Assembly: GCF_001625305.1 (NCBI RefSeq)
Contig: NW_017804509.1
Span: 803,058 to 867,057 of the forward strand
Length of the DNA stretch: 64,000 bases
Source of the DNA: Branchiostoma belcheri
Taxonomy: Eukaryota > Chordata > Leptocardii > Amphioxiformes > Branchiostomatidae
Reading direction: 5' to 3'
Shown: positions 1 through 14,327 of the stretch, one piece after another
Numbering within the stretch: the first letter of the stretch is position 1
Layout: every line of letters starts with the position of its first letter
Notes under the pieces: model-generated
The model's input: the letters and a program-made list of their open reading frames with translations, nothing else
The model's database searches: none
Told to the model about the DNA's origin: nothing
Translations under genes and position numbers: made by a program

Positions 1-161
1 AGTGCAAATTATTCTACTATTGACAGGACGATCCTGTCAGCAGTGCAATATTTTCTGCTATTGACAGGACGATCCTGTCAGCAGTGTAATATTTTCTGCT
101 ATTGACAGGACGATCCTGTCAGCAGTGCAATATTTTCTGCTATTGACAGGACGATCCTGTC
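1..161. repeat. 41-bp tandem repeat with internal palindrome
   Basis: About four copies of a 41-bp unit. The palindrome GACAGGA-CGA-TCCTGTC starts at 22, 63, 104 and 145, so the period is exactly 41 bases. Copies differ by only a few bases. The array may continue to the left of the window. Confidence 0.9.
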
Positions 162-834
162 AATAGCCACAGGCATCGCAATATAGGACATAAGCCGCAA
201 AGCGTAACGTCGTAATCAGCTCTGAGGCTTTAACGTAATTCGTGATTGGCAGCGAAAATTTTGCGTAATTCGTAATCGCTAACCCCCCCCCCCCATGCAG
301 GCCCTCTCTGACCTGGTTGAGGCTTAACTACTAGTAATGTGAGATGCGGTCTGTGTTTGTGAACCATGGATTGGGTAGCATTCCTCAGATAAAATGTTTA
401 TCTATGCGGCCAGCCGTATTGGCTGACCTGGTTAAGGTTAAAGAAGAATTGTATTGCACGTGGTACAATGTATGGAAAACTACATAAAGACAGTAACAAA
501 CAAGAGTTCCACGATCTCATACCTTCGCCAAATGATGTTAACCCTTGTGGGTGGCGAATTATACAATTTTAATCAGTGATTTAACCAGGGTTCGCCTGGC
601 CTTACTGGTTGTGATCTGGACATGTTCGGTCCAGCGTAAGGTTTGGTGGATGGTTGTCAAGGTTCTGGAAGTGGTCAAGGTTTCTGTTGCAAATTTTTCA
701 TCGAGAAATCATGGACCGTCGCCTCAAGGGATCGCGGAGTGTTACAGTATTATATGCGGGCTGCGTGATGTCATGTCCAGCAAGGTGGTCCAAATTGTGG
801 TTAGAGTTTTTGACCTACTGTCACACGCATACAC
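162..834. other. Non-coding sequence upstream of the methyltransferase gene
   Basis: No gene is visible. A short end of the TTGGCGAAGGT element family (see 47513-48386) lies near 500-535 in inverted orientation. The rest is unclassified. Confidence 0.5.
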
Positions 835-842
835 ACGCACCG

Positions 843-933
<91 letters not shown>

Positions 934-982
934 ACACACACACACACACACACAGACACACACACAGACACACACACAACAG
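835..982. repeat. (CA)n microsatellite
   Basis: Long CA run with a few GACA interruptions near its right end. The His/Thr and Cys/Val open frames across it are artefacts of the repeat. Confidence 0.97.
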
Positions 983-1088
983 ACACCCCTAATGTCACAA
1001 GGGATCAGCGGTAGTGGTAAGCAACACTCTGTGGTATCTGGACTTTTCAATAAATACAAAATTAATACGACTACAGGTAGCAGTCACC

Positions 1089-4000
1089 ATGTCTGAGGAG
1101 GACCACAAGCTCAGGCAGCGAATCAGATGTGAGTACACGTTTTTTTAATTCATATTCCAACATCGATGTTTTCACAAGACGTGGCGATAGCACACTCAAG
1201 TTTTTTCAACTTTATATATATGTTAATGCCGCCACCAACACAGGGGATAATACAATATTCATTTGCACCTGAGCGAAGTGAGGAAAGTCGTGTTAAGTGC
1301 CTTTCACAAGATCGGTGGCATGTCAGGACTCGAACCCGGGAACTCTTGGTTCCGAGTCGAGCACTCTGCCGCTACGCCACACGACCCCACTACACATTTT
1401 TAAAATCGCGCCCGGCGACCCAACAAATAGTCTCTATCCGATCCTAAAGTTATCATAGAAATGAACGATCATTGTTCTTCCTTTATAATGAAAATGTTGA
1501 CAGTGCAGATTTTCAAAGCTTTCTACCAGAGTGTACAATATGTGAGATAAGAGTGATGCGTTTCGTCTTGAATTGAATGTTCAAATTGATATAATCATTG
1601 CCAAGGGCTCATTTCCTAGAATTAAAAAGATAATGGATATGTAGATAGATAGTAATCTAGAATCGTCTGTATCAGTTTGTCGAAGTAACGATGTGCCTTT
1701 AGCTGCCGCCAGTACTTGAATCTTAGCTTGACAACTGAAAGTTACAGTCTTCGATCAAGTTAAAAGAATAATATTTTGTCTTGTTTCGAGTTAAAACTTT
1801 TGGTCCAACACAATTAAAAAAGTTCTCTCACCTAGAGCTCTCAACCAGTCACTCTGGTCTTCCTCAGTAGACTGACCCACCCTTCACAAGCCTCACTGGG
1901 TCAGTCTACTGAGGAAGACCAGAGTGACTGGTCGAAAGCTCTAGGTGAGAGATTTCTTTGTGTTGGATCAAAAGTTTTAACTTTAAACACGTAACTACCA
2001 ACACAGTTGAACTTTCATGGTAATATTTTTGTGTTGTATTCCCAGACCGTCATGTAGAGAAGATTTACATGGACCTTAAAGAGGTGGGAACATGTATATA
2101 TCATTTATGATATATAAATATCTATTATTTGATTATTTGAAATGATTATATATCATTTATGATATCACGTTCATAATTTTGGTTCATACCTATCTTAGAA
2201 TTGCTATGATTGTATAATGCGATAGTGATACAGAGCCTGCAACAATTATCCGTGAATAGTTTCATCAGGTTGGTAAGACACTGAGTAAAGAGACTCTTTT
2301 TACACAACCAAGTCTTTTATTCAGTCGACGTTTCGGTGACCGTCTGTCACCTTCCTCTCAGGGCAGTTCTGACTGGTTCACATTGTATTGCAGCACAGGC
2401 GTCGCTGCCACAGATGCATTCCCAAATCTGTATCTGTATAGCCGGTATAAACGCCTTTCGGCGTAACACACCAGTTTAAATGTACAATGTTTAGTACATA
2501 TCTACACATATGCGTGATTGGATTACAGGGGAATGTATCTACAAAACGGTCCCAATCGTGAGGGAGTTGTATAATATTATATACATAAAGGTGGTCAGCT
2601 GCAACAATTATGTATTGTGCAATGCCCACTACAACTTAGCTTGTAAGAGTCAGTATAGAATATAGAATTGTATGCGAACGATAATCTACAAGCAGATTCT
2701 GTGGGGAAAGGGGAGTCTACATTGGGTGCTTGTATCCATTGGCCTCCTGTAACTAAAAAAGCGCTGGCAACCAATACAGGGACACCACAACCATAATTGG
2801 GGGCCGGGATGCCCTTTTCCTTAGAGCGTAATCGGCCGTTTTAATTCTACGTAGAGCGTAAACGGACCGCTCTAATTCAACGTAGAGCGCATTTTGCAAT
2901 TCGCCGTTTTAATTCTACGCAATGCGTTGTAGCTTACCGGAATTTGCCGTAAATGTAATGAGGAGGCTTCCTGGATTCAGCGTAATACTCTCAAGATTTA
3001 GCGTTGGAGGCCCTCATACTTGAGCGTCGCGTCTGTCATGACGCAACAGCTTTTTATGATGCCCAGTTTAACCATCCAAGATGGCGGCCAATGCCTACGT
3101 CATAATCACGTGAGTGTGAAGACTGTTCTAACAAAGTCACGTGGTTCTGTCCTAGCTTGGTTACCATGACAACGACCCCCTGGAGGTGACTGACCTGATG
3201 ACGTTGGACCAGTGGCACTACTTCGGCACGGAGCCAGTTGACGCCGTCATCAAGCTACTGGACATCAGGTACAGTTCAGAAAATAGCTTCAAGTGCCCAT
3301 GACACCAAAAAAAGTCAGTGAAATAAATACAAATATTGGAAATGTACATACAATATAGTCACCTGAACTTTGTTCCAATCATGATGACTGAGAAACTGAG
3401 CCTGTACGGCCTTCTACACGTGGGTTTTTGGACACTCTCTAACAAGCTTCCCAATTGCCCACTTCGGGCATCTCTATTTGCATTTCTATGTTTTATTTTT
3501 GCATTTCTGTGCTTTTTCCTGAGCTGACATCACTGGATGACGTCAGCTCAGGAAAAAATTTAGATATGCAAAAATAAAATGTAGAGATGCAAATCGCCTG
3601 CCAGGACTGACTTTTCCAAGGCAGGGCATTAGAATTTCGAATGCAACAAGAGAACCGTGCATATTTATTGTAAATGTGTCTGTTGGCCAGGTAATACTAG
3701 TTATGTCAATTACAATCAGCTAGGTCATTTTTTGTGTCATGAGCACTTTCATCAGGTTGGTTAACTGTGAAGGAGTATCTTGTCGATAACACATTATTTT
3801 ATCTTGAAAGATCATCAGTGTTGGTAGAGGTCATTATGAAACGTGCTGAACTGCAATATCCAACACAAAAAATTAACTCACCCAAATCTGTACTACTCCA
3901 TTCTTTACACCAAAAAGCAGTTACTAGTACTCAAGCAACTGGATATGATTTTGGAAACGGTCAGACGTCAAACTCCAGTCTTTGTCGTCAGAAATGTATC

Positions 4001-7000
4001 ATTAACATATTACATTCCTTGCCAAAGACTTGAGTTGAACAGTCAAAAATTTGAATGAGTCCAATTTCTTCTGTAGGAAATTGCAGTTCAAACTTGTGTC
4101 ATAACACATTATTTTATTCTAATGAAACAGGGAAGGTGCGCGGGTCACAGAGATCAAATTTTCAACCACTGTCGCCTCCATCAGGATAATGAACAGATGG
4201 CTTTGCTTATTAGTAATTTCTAACCATTGATTGGAAAAGGTGGGGAGACCATATTTGTCGGCAATGTGTAATAAACCGGCTGAAAAGAACATCATTTATT
4301 TGATTGAGTTGTCAATAATACATTTTTCTTGTTCTATGAAACAGGGAAGGTGCGCGTGTCCTGGACGTGGGGGCCGGCATTGGGGGTCCATCTCGGTACC
4401 TCGCGCACAAAACCAAGTGTCACGTGACGGCCGCCGAACTCCTTCCCGACAACCACCGCGTGGGGCAGGACCTGACGTCACGCTGTTGCATGACGGGAAG
4501 CGTGAAGCACGTGTGCGGTGACATCATCAAAACCGAGCTGGGTACGCGTCAGATTGTGCTTTTTTTCTGGCCGTCTCTTCTTTTAATAAAGCTATCTGTA
4601 TACGATCATGAAAGTTCATCTGTGTTGGTAGTTACATGTTTAAAGTTAAAACTTTTGGTCCAACACTAAAAAATTCTCTCACCTAAAGCTTTCGACCAGT
4701 CACTCTGGTCTTCCTCACTAGACTGACCCAGTGAGGCTTGTCACGTGGCTTCTTTGAAGTGTGACGTCAAGACTGGGTCAAAGGTATCTGGTAGACGATG
4801 TCGGCCCCCGTCGCGGTTAAGTGAAAGGTGGTGGGCCCTGGTGTAAATAGCCTCCTTCACCCCTCTCAGGAAATAGTCGTGTTCAGTGTCCAAAATCCTT
4901 ACAGTGTGAAGTGAAACAAAGTGTCCGGGCGACTCTATGTGGATGTGTTGTGACACCTCTGAACTGGCTGAGCTTGGACGTGTGTGTTCTTGGAATTCGA
5001 ACCTGGCCTTCAGAGACCTTTCTGTTTCACCGATGTATGTTTCCTGGCAGGGCCCTGTCTGTATACGATATGTATTACATTGTATTTTACTGTCTATGGA
5101 AATTCAATGTATCAATTGACCTGTGTATTGATATAATTAAGTAATGCCTGCAATGACCTTGAATGCCCTTGTAGGTAATCAGGAGTTTGATCACGTGATG
5201 AGCATCCAGGCGATCTACTACGTAGAGGACAAATCTAGGCTGTTCCGTCAACTGTACGACTCCCTCAAACCTGGAGGGACCATGTAAGTATTTCACATAC
5301 CCAGGCTGTTCCGTCAACTGTACTGCAAATCCAGCCAGCGCTTGTTCCTTCTCCGCAAACTGAAACACTTTCACATCTCCTCAGAAGACCTCGTCACAGT
5401 CTATGTGTCCTATATACGCCCAGTTCTCGAGTACGCTGCCCCCGTCTGGCATTCTGGACTTACCACTGAACTCAGCAACAAGATTGAGAAGATCCAACGG
5501 AGAGCAGTGCGCATCATTATGGGTACGAAGTACACATCCTACACTGAAGGCTGCTCCTACCTGGGACTACCTACCCTACAGTCACGACGCCTTCTCCTGA
5601 CTGTGAACTTTGCGAACTCTCTTAGACAGTCTGAACAGTTCCGGCATTTTCTGCCACCTGTTAGAAGTGCAATAAGTGGTCGTCAAACCAGATCAGCTTA
5701 TAAACTGAACACTCCCCGCAGCAGAACTGATCGTTATCAGAATAGTGCCCTCCCTTTCATGATCCGCCTGCTTAATATGTATATGTAACACTGTCACTTT
5801 TTTTAACCTAAGACTTATTTTAGTGTTACCAGTGTCCGTCTGTTTTGTTATCTGCTACGATATTAATTTGCACTTGAAACGTTGTTGACAATATTTTATA
5901 TACATTTTATGTAATGGTTTATTTCTATTTTAATCGCTTAATATGACGTTTTATACTAATAATGTGATGCCCCAATGTCAATTCAGCCTCTGGCTGCCAT
6001 TTTTGGGACAGTGTTGTTGTGTTTTAATGCAAATAAACCATTGATATACAACTCCCTCAAACCTGGAGGGACCATGTAAGTCACAAGTCCAGGCTGTTCC
6101 GTCAGCCGTACGCCCCCCCCCATATCGACACACACATAATGAAAAAAAATGTGACAGAAATAATTTGCATTTGCTGGCAAATGCTTGCTTCTAAGGTTAC
6201 ACGTACACGTTTGAAAGTGACGTCACAATCGCCATGCACGTTTCTTGATTGAACCAAAAAGAGTCTGGCAACTTGCATATTTAAGCATAAAAGGCTGGCT
6301 GCAATATGCTTTTGTGCAATAAACCAATTTGAATTTGAATTTGAAAGAGCTTTCAACCAGTCACTCTGCAAGCCACGTGACAAGCCTCACTGGGTCAGTC
6401 TACTGATGAGGAAGACCAAAGTGACTGGTGGAAAGCTCTAGGTGAGAGACCTTTTTGTTAGCCTCCTGTGCAGCCCCCGCGGCGGTGGGGAAGAGTTTTT
6501 AACGCATTGTTTTAATATAGCCGACCATCCTACATAGCCGCCGAGAGAAGGTTCCATTCCGCCCTTTTTGTGTTGGATCTAAAGTTTTAACTAAAAAAAT
6601 TTTCGGATGTATTTGTTAGATGTTTTGAGGAGTTCTGCCGCCTGAAGGACGTTGAGAGTAACGAGGAGAAGGCGGCACTGGACTTCTTCCTGCTGTGCGT
6701 CAACACTCTGCCGACCCAGCAGGACTACAGACGCCTGCTGGAGGAGGCTGGCTTCCAAGTCACGGTCAGGAGTTTCCCTTTACACTTCATTCTAGTCTCT
6801 ATCCTCTCTCGCCCCTCCCTCCCCCCTCTCTCTCTGCTGGAGGACGCAGGCTTCCAAGTCTCGGTGAGGGATTTTCTCTTTGACTTTGCACTTCATTCTA
6901 GTCTCTATCCTCTCTCACTCCTCCCTCTCCCCCTCTCTCTCTGCTGGAGGAGGCAGGCTTCCAAGTCTCGGTGAGGGATTTTCTCTTTGACTTTGCACTT

Positions 7001-7373
7001 CATTCTAGTCTCTAGCCTCTAGCCCTCTCTCTTGCTCCTGTGCGCCAACACTCTGCCGACCCACCAGGACTACAGACGCCTGCTGGAGGAGGCTGGCTTC
7101 CAAGTCACGGTCAGGAGTTTTCTCTCTACACTTTATTCCTATTCCAGTCTCTAGCCTCTCTCACTCCTCCCTCTCCCCCTCTCTCTCTGCTGGAGGAGGC
7201 TGGCTTCCAAGTCACGGTCAGGAGTTTTCTCTCTATACTTTATTCCTATTCCAGTCTCTAGCCTCTCTCTCTCTCCTCTTACTCTCCCCCCATCTCTCTC
7301 TGCTGGAGGAGGCTGGCTTCCAAGTCACGGTCAGGATTTTCTCTTTGCACTTCATTCTAGTCTCTATCCCCTC

Positions 7374-7410
<37 letters not shown>

Positions 7411-8108
7411 CCTCTCCCTCTCCCCTATTCTATGTTCTGCCAAAAGTCACAGTGACGATTTTCTCTTTGTACTTCATTCAGAGCGAGTGAAATGTCAATT
7501 TTTTACTTCTCTCTCTCTCTCACTCCCTCATGTCGCACCTCTCTCTGTCTCTCTCTGTGAGCGTCTGTCTGTATGTATGTGATTGTCTCTGTGTCAGTCT
7601 GTGTTTTTGGCTCTATCTCTAGCTTTGTGCGTACGTGACAGTGTGTTTGTGTGTTTGTGCCCTCGTGTCTCTCTCTCTCTCTCTTTATGTCTCTCTCTTC
7701 GTCTCTCTCTATGTGTCTCTGTCTGTCTGTCTGTCTCTCTAAGTAGATTTAGACATTGTTGAAAGATTGACATCCATATGAACGATATAGATCAACAAAG
7801 GTTCCTAAAACTGGGTATCGTGAAGTCATGTTTATGTTCTTTTCCATATAATTTTGAAGCTGTAAACTGAGATTAATTTGAGATTTACCGACTGAATCTT
7901 GCCCTCACAGGTTCACGACATTTCTGCCGCGTACGCCGAGTACACGTACGGGCGTTGGTCGAACTGGGACGAGCAGCGCGACAAGTACGTCCGTCTGTAC
8001 GGGGAGGACATGGTGGACGGATGGCTCAACTTCATCGTCACCGCCAAGAAGCTGTGCAACGACTTCGGCCTGGTGGGAGGGGGGCGCTTCGTCGCGCGTA
8101 AATTGTGA
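1089..8108 (+). CDS. SAM-dependent methyltransferase, sarcosine/dimethylglycine N-methyltransferase-like (7 exons)
   Basis: Exons: 1089-1128, 2046-2083, 3156-3268, 4345-4541, 5175-5283, 6620-6764, 7911-8108. All introns are GT-AG and the phases agree. The coding sum is 840 nt, giving 279 residues plus TGA. The start is MSEEDHKLRQRIR. Exon 4 carries SAM-binding motif I (VLDVGAGIGGPSRYLA), followed by an acidic/Glu position in TAAELLPDNHRVG. Exon 5 has FDHVMSIQAIYYVED and the post-motif LKPGGT. This is the Methyltransf_11/UbiE-like class I fold, at the usual length for small-molecule N-methyltransferases. The C-terminal half (LLEEAGFQVT, then WLNFIVTAKKL) fits the glycine-betaine-type sarcosine/dimethylglycine methyltransferase group. 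Exact substrate is inferred only. No signal peptide, so probably cytosolic. Partial copies of exon edges 4 to 7 occur in the introns and 3' flank (separate entries). Donors of exons 2 (GTGGGA) and 6 (GTCAGG) are weak. Confidence 0.88.
1153..1388 (-). mobile_element. tRNA-derived SINE
   Basis: Read on the minus strand it begins with a tRNA-like head: box-A-like TGGCGTAGCGG and box-B-like GGGTTCGAGTCC. The family body follows, with the ACTTTACACGACTTTCC block and a tail ending near ATGTTGGAAT. It lies in intron 1 of the methyltransferase gene. Same family as 16394, 43183, 46313, 50840, 58692, 59736 and 61908. Confidence 0.85.
1787..2005. mobile_element. Foldback (hairpin) MITE, GTTAAAACTTTTGGTCC family
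   Basis: The left arm starts GTTAAAACTTTTGGTCCAA and the right arm ends in the inverse (GGATCAAAAGTTTTAAC). The inner arms CCAGTCACTCTGGTCTTCCT pair with AGGAAGACCAGAGTGACTGG. Other copies: 4635, 6345, 26130, 55498 and 55740. Confidence 0.85.
2255..2390. repeat. Dispersed repeat, shared with 63800-63930
   Basis: A block with TTTCATCAGGTTGGTAA, then CGACGTTTCGGTGACCGTCT, then GGGCAGTTCTGACTGGTT. It recurs in the same order at 63800-63930. Family not recognised. Confidence 0.6.
2405..2480 (-). mobile_element. Short LINE 3' tail
   Basis: On the minus strand it reads GGTGTGTTACGCCGAAAGGC, then an AT-rich stretch and GATACAGATAC repeats. The same tail ends the LINE at 29563-30480 and sits inside two SINE copies (59755-59823, 62062-62118). 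Confidence 0.55.
3440..3605. mobile_element. Foldback element in methyltransferase intron 3
   Basis: Arms around CCTGAGCTGACATCA and TGATGACGTCAGCTCAGG, extended by TTTGCATTTCT... and its inverse (...AGATGCAAAT). Typical hairpin MITE layout, family unnamed. Confidence 0.65.
3895..3990. mobile_element. Fragment of the 50570-50838 foldback family
   Basis: Shares CCAAAAAGCAGTTACT and GATTTTGGAAACGGTCAGAC with the complete hairpin at 50570-50838. Only one arm is present. Confidence 0.6.
4110..4145 (+). repeat. Partial copy of the exon 4 acceptor edge
   Basis: ATGAAACAGGGAAGGTGCGC occurs here and again at the true intron 3/exon 4 boundary (4337-4356). The copy includes the AG acceptor and about 12 coding bases, then diverges. 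It lies about 200 bases upstream of the real exon. Confidence 0.75.
4608..4900. mobile_element. Foldback MITE, one arm (GTTAAAACTTTTGGTCC family)
   Basis: Left arm with CACCTAAAGCTTTCGACC and GTCACTCTGGTCTTCCTC, followed by GACTGACCCAGTGAGGCTTG. The right arm is missing or diverged. It lies in intron 4. Confidence 0.65.
5227..6109 (+). repeat. Tandem copies of the exon 5 3' edge, split by a LINE
   Basis: A unit of about 75 bases starts AGGCTGTTCCGTCAACTGTA and contains CCTGGAGGGACCATGTAAGT, that is, the end of exon 5 plus its donor. Copy 1 is the real exon edge (5227-5302). Copy 2 begins at 5303, is interrupted by a LINE (5324-6047), and resumes at 6048 with its own GTAAGT. A partial third copy starts near 6091. 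Confidence 0.8.
5324..6047 (+). mobile_element. 5'-truncated CR1-like non-LTR retrotransposon (RT C-terminal region and 3' UTR)
   Basis: An open frame to 5788 encodes the thumb/C-terminal part of a non-LTR reverse transcriptase: YIRPVLEYAAPVWHSGL, then IEKIQRRAVRIIMG. After the stop comes an AT-rich 3' UTR ending in AAATAAACCATTGATATA. The 5' part of the element is absent. It is inserted in intron 5 within a duplicated exon edge. Related copy at 62455-63122. Confidence 0.85.
6345..6592. mobile_element. Foldback MITE with internal insertion
   Basis: Arms AGCTTTCAACCAGTCACTCT and AGTGACTGGTGGAAAGCTCT around GACAAGCCTCACTGGGTCAG. The right terminus is separated by about 100 bases of other sequence (starting TTAGCCTCCTGTGCAG) and ends TTGGATCTAAAGTTTTAACT. 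Confidence 0.65.
6834..7336 (+). repeat. Tandem array of exon 6 3' ends with splice donors, in intron 6
   Basis: Five extra copies of the exon 6 tail (CTGCTGGAGGAGGCTGGCTT, then CCAAGTCACGGTCAGG) start at 6834, 6941, about 7034 (a longer copy reaching back to ACACTCTGCCGACCCA), 7187 and 7310. Spacing is roughly 100 to 140 bases, joined by CT-rich spacer. Every copy keeps a GT(C/G)AGG donor. Copies 1 and 2 carry GTGAGG, a better donor match than the real GTCAGG. Confidence 0.92.
7360..7740. repeat. CT-rich low-complexity tract
   Basis: TC and CTCT runs with GTCT/GTAT interruptions in intron 6, continuous with the exon-edge array's spacer. Confidence 0.85.
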
Positions 8109-8720
8109 AGATAGAAGTCTGAAAAGGGCAGTTCTAGCCTGTGTACGGTGTAACACAAGAGATGAAACTACATACAATAACACTTTAATAAAGGTCCAAG
8201 TTACATGGTGACTGGTGTTGTAAGGATGGTGGGAGGGGGGCGCTTCGTCGCGCGTAAATTGTAAAGATAGAAGTCTGAAAAAGGCAGTTCTAGTCTGTGT
8301 ACGGTGTAACACAAGAGATGAAACTACAATAACACTTTAACAAAGGTCGAAGTTACATAGTGACTGGTGTTGTAGAGCTGGTGGGAGGGGGGCGCTTCGT
8401 CGCGCGCAAAGTGTAAATAATAGAAATCTGAAGGAGGCGATGTTACACAAGAGATGAAACTTCGACTGCATGTAAACGAAGGTGTAAGTTACATTGTGAC
8501 TCAGGTGCGGTAGTGCTGGTGGGAGGGGTGGGGGCGCTTCGTCGCGCGTAGGGTGTGAAAAGTAAAAATCTGAAGGAGGCAATTGTAGGCTGTGTTGCAC
8601 AAAAGATGAAACTTCGACTGCACCTAATTTATAAATAAAGGTGCAAGTTACACGGTGACTGGTGGTAAAGGGATGGTAAGAGGGAGAGGGGGACGTTGGT
8701 CGGTGTGAAGACAGAAATCT
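8070..8720 (+). repeat. Tandem copies of the terminal coding end and 3' flank
   Basis: The last 13 or so codons of exon 7, starting TGGTGGGAGGGGGGCGCTTC, plus downstream sequence recur at 8070 (real), 8226, 8378, 8516 and, degraded, 8672. Copies 2 to 4 each keep RFVAR plus two residues and an in-frame TAA or TGA. The unit is about 140 to 155 bases. AATAAA signals lie at 8187-8192 and 8634-8639. Confidence 0.9.
8187..8192 (+). terminator. Polyadenylation signal AATAAA (methyltransferase)
   Basis: AATAAA 79 bases after the TGA, inside the first downstream repeat unit. A second one at 8634-8639 could give a longer 3' UTR. Confidence 0.55.
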
Positions 8721-8744
8721 GAAGGAGGCGATTCTAGCCTGTAT

Positions 8745-9065
8745 TACACAATTATTTCATAGTTGTAACTGCTGGGAATTTCATACTTGCCACATTTGGA
8801 AGTTAAGTGAAGATGAACATCAATAAACATAGTTATTTAAAATCATTACCTCATTTGCATAATTTCTGCAGAAGTGCTAGAATAGCCTTTTTGTTAAGAT
8901 AAGGCTGTCATTGGGTGAAGAATATGAAATATGATCAACTGGTATAATCCATGCAAACGAGGCTCTTATTTGCGAAATCAATGATTAAAATTGTATAGAT
9001 TGAAATTGTATAATTCGTCAACCTGAAGAGTTTACATCATTTGGCGAAGGTATGAGATCGTGGAA
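8745..9065 (+). mobile_element. Right part of the TTGGCGAAGGT element family
   Basis: Matches the right half of the 47513-48386 element: CCTCATTTGCATAAT, then CATCATTTGGCGAAGGTATG and GAGATCGTGGAA. It separates the methyltransferase from the convergent EGF gene. Confidence 0.7.
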
Positions 9066-9204
9066 ATCTTGTTTTACTTTTTACATTAATCTCCAAGCAG
9101 ATGTTGGGATGGAAGACCGTAACGCTACCTCACAAAGCAATTCAACTTAATGATAATAAACTGAATGCAAAAGTACGTGTGGAACCTTGCAACTATTTCA
9201 CAAC

Positions 9205-9210
9205 TTTATT
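9205..9210 (-). terminator. Polyadenylation signal AATAAA (shorter EGF gene)
   Basis: AATAAA on the minus strand, about 117 bases past the TGA at 9327. Confidence 0.5.
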
Positions 9211-9326
9211 CCACAACTTAACTTTCTTTTGCGTGCAGCGCAAGCCAAACTCTGAAGCCACAATGTGGCAAAATGTTACGTAATGAAGCTTCGCGCAAAC
9301 AAACGTTGAAGCTACGTGGTGAAAAT

Positions 9327-14183
<4,857 letters not shown>

Positions 14184-14327
14184 GTCGTGTGCAGTTGCAG
14201 GTATCCTGATATCGCTGTGAAACTACAGTCTTTATATGGTCTGCCAGGTACAAGTAGGTATGCTGATAAAAGTAAATGTCGTCCTATATATTTTTAGCGG
14301 TCCACTTCAACAATTTCAACAGTTGCC

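Noticed and set aside
1-161. Possible CRISPR-like array.
   Set aside because: The repeat is continuous with no unique spacers, and the DNA is eukaryotic.
545-1096. Open frames with long His-Thr or Cys-Val runs, also at 12226-12591.
   Set aside because: They are translations of CA/TG microsatellites.
6048-6109. Repeat on both sides of the LINE at 5324-6047 read as a 60-base target-site duplication.
   Set aside because: The upstream side already contains one and a half copies of the same unit, so a pre-existing exon-edge tandem array explains it better.
6695-7261. Frames starting MRQHSADP in intron 6 as a separate repeat-protein gene.
   Set aside because: They are the wrong-frame reading of the exon 6 tail and its tandem copies.
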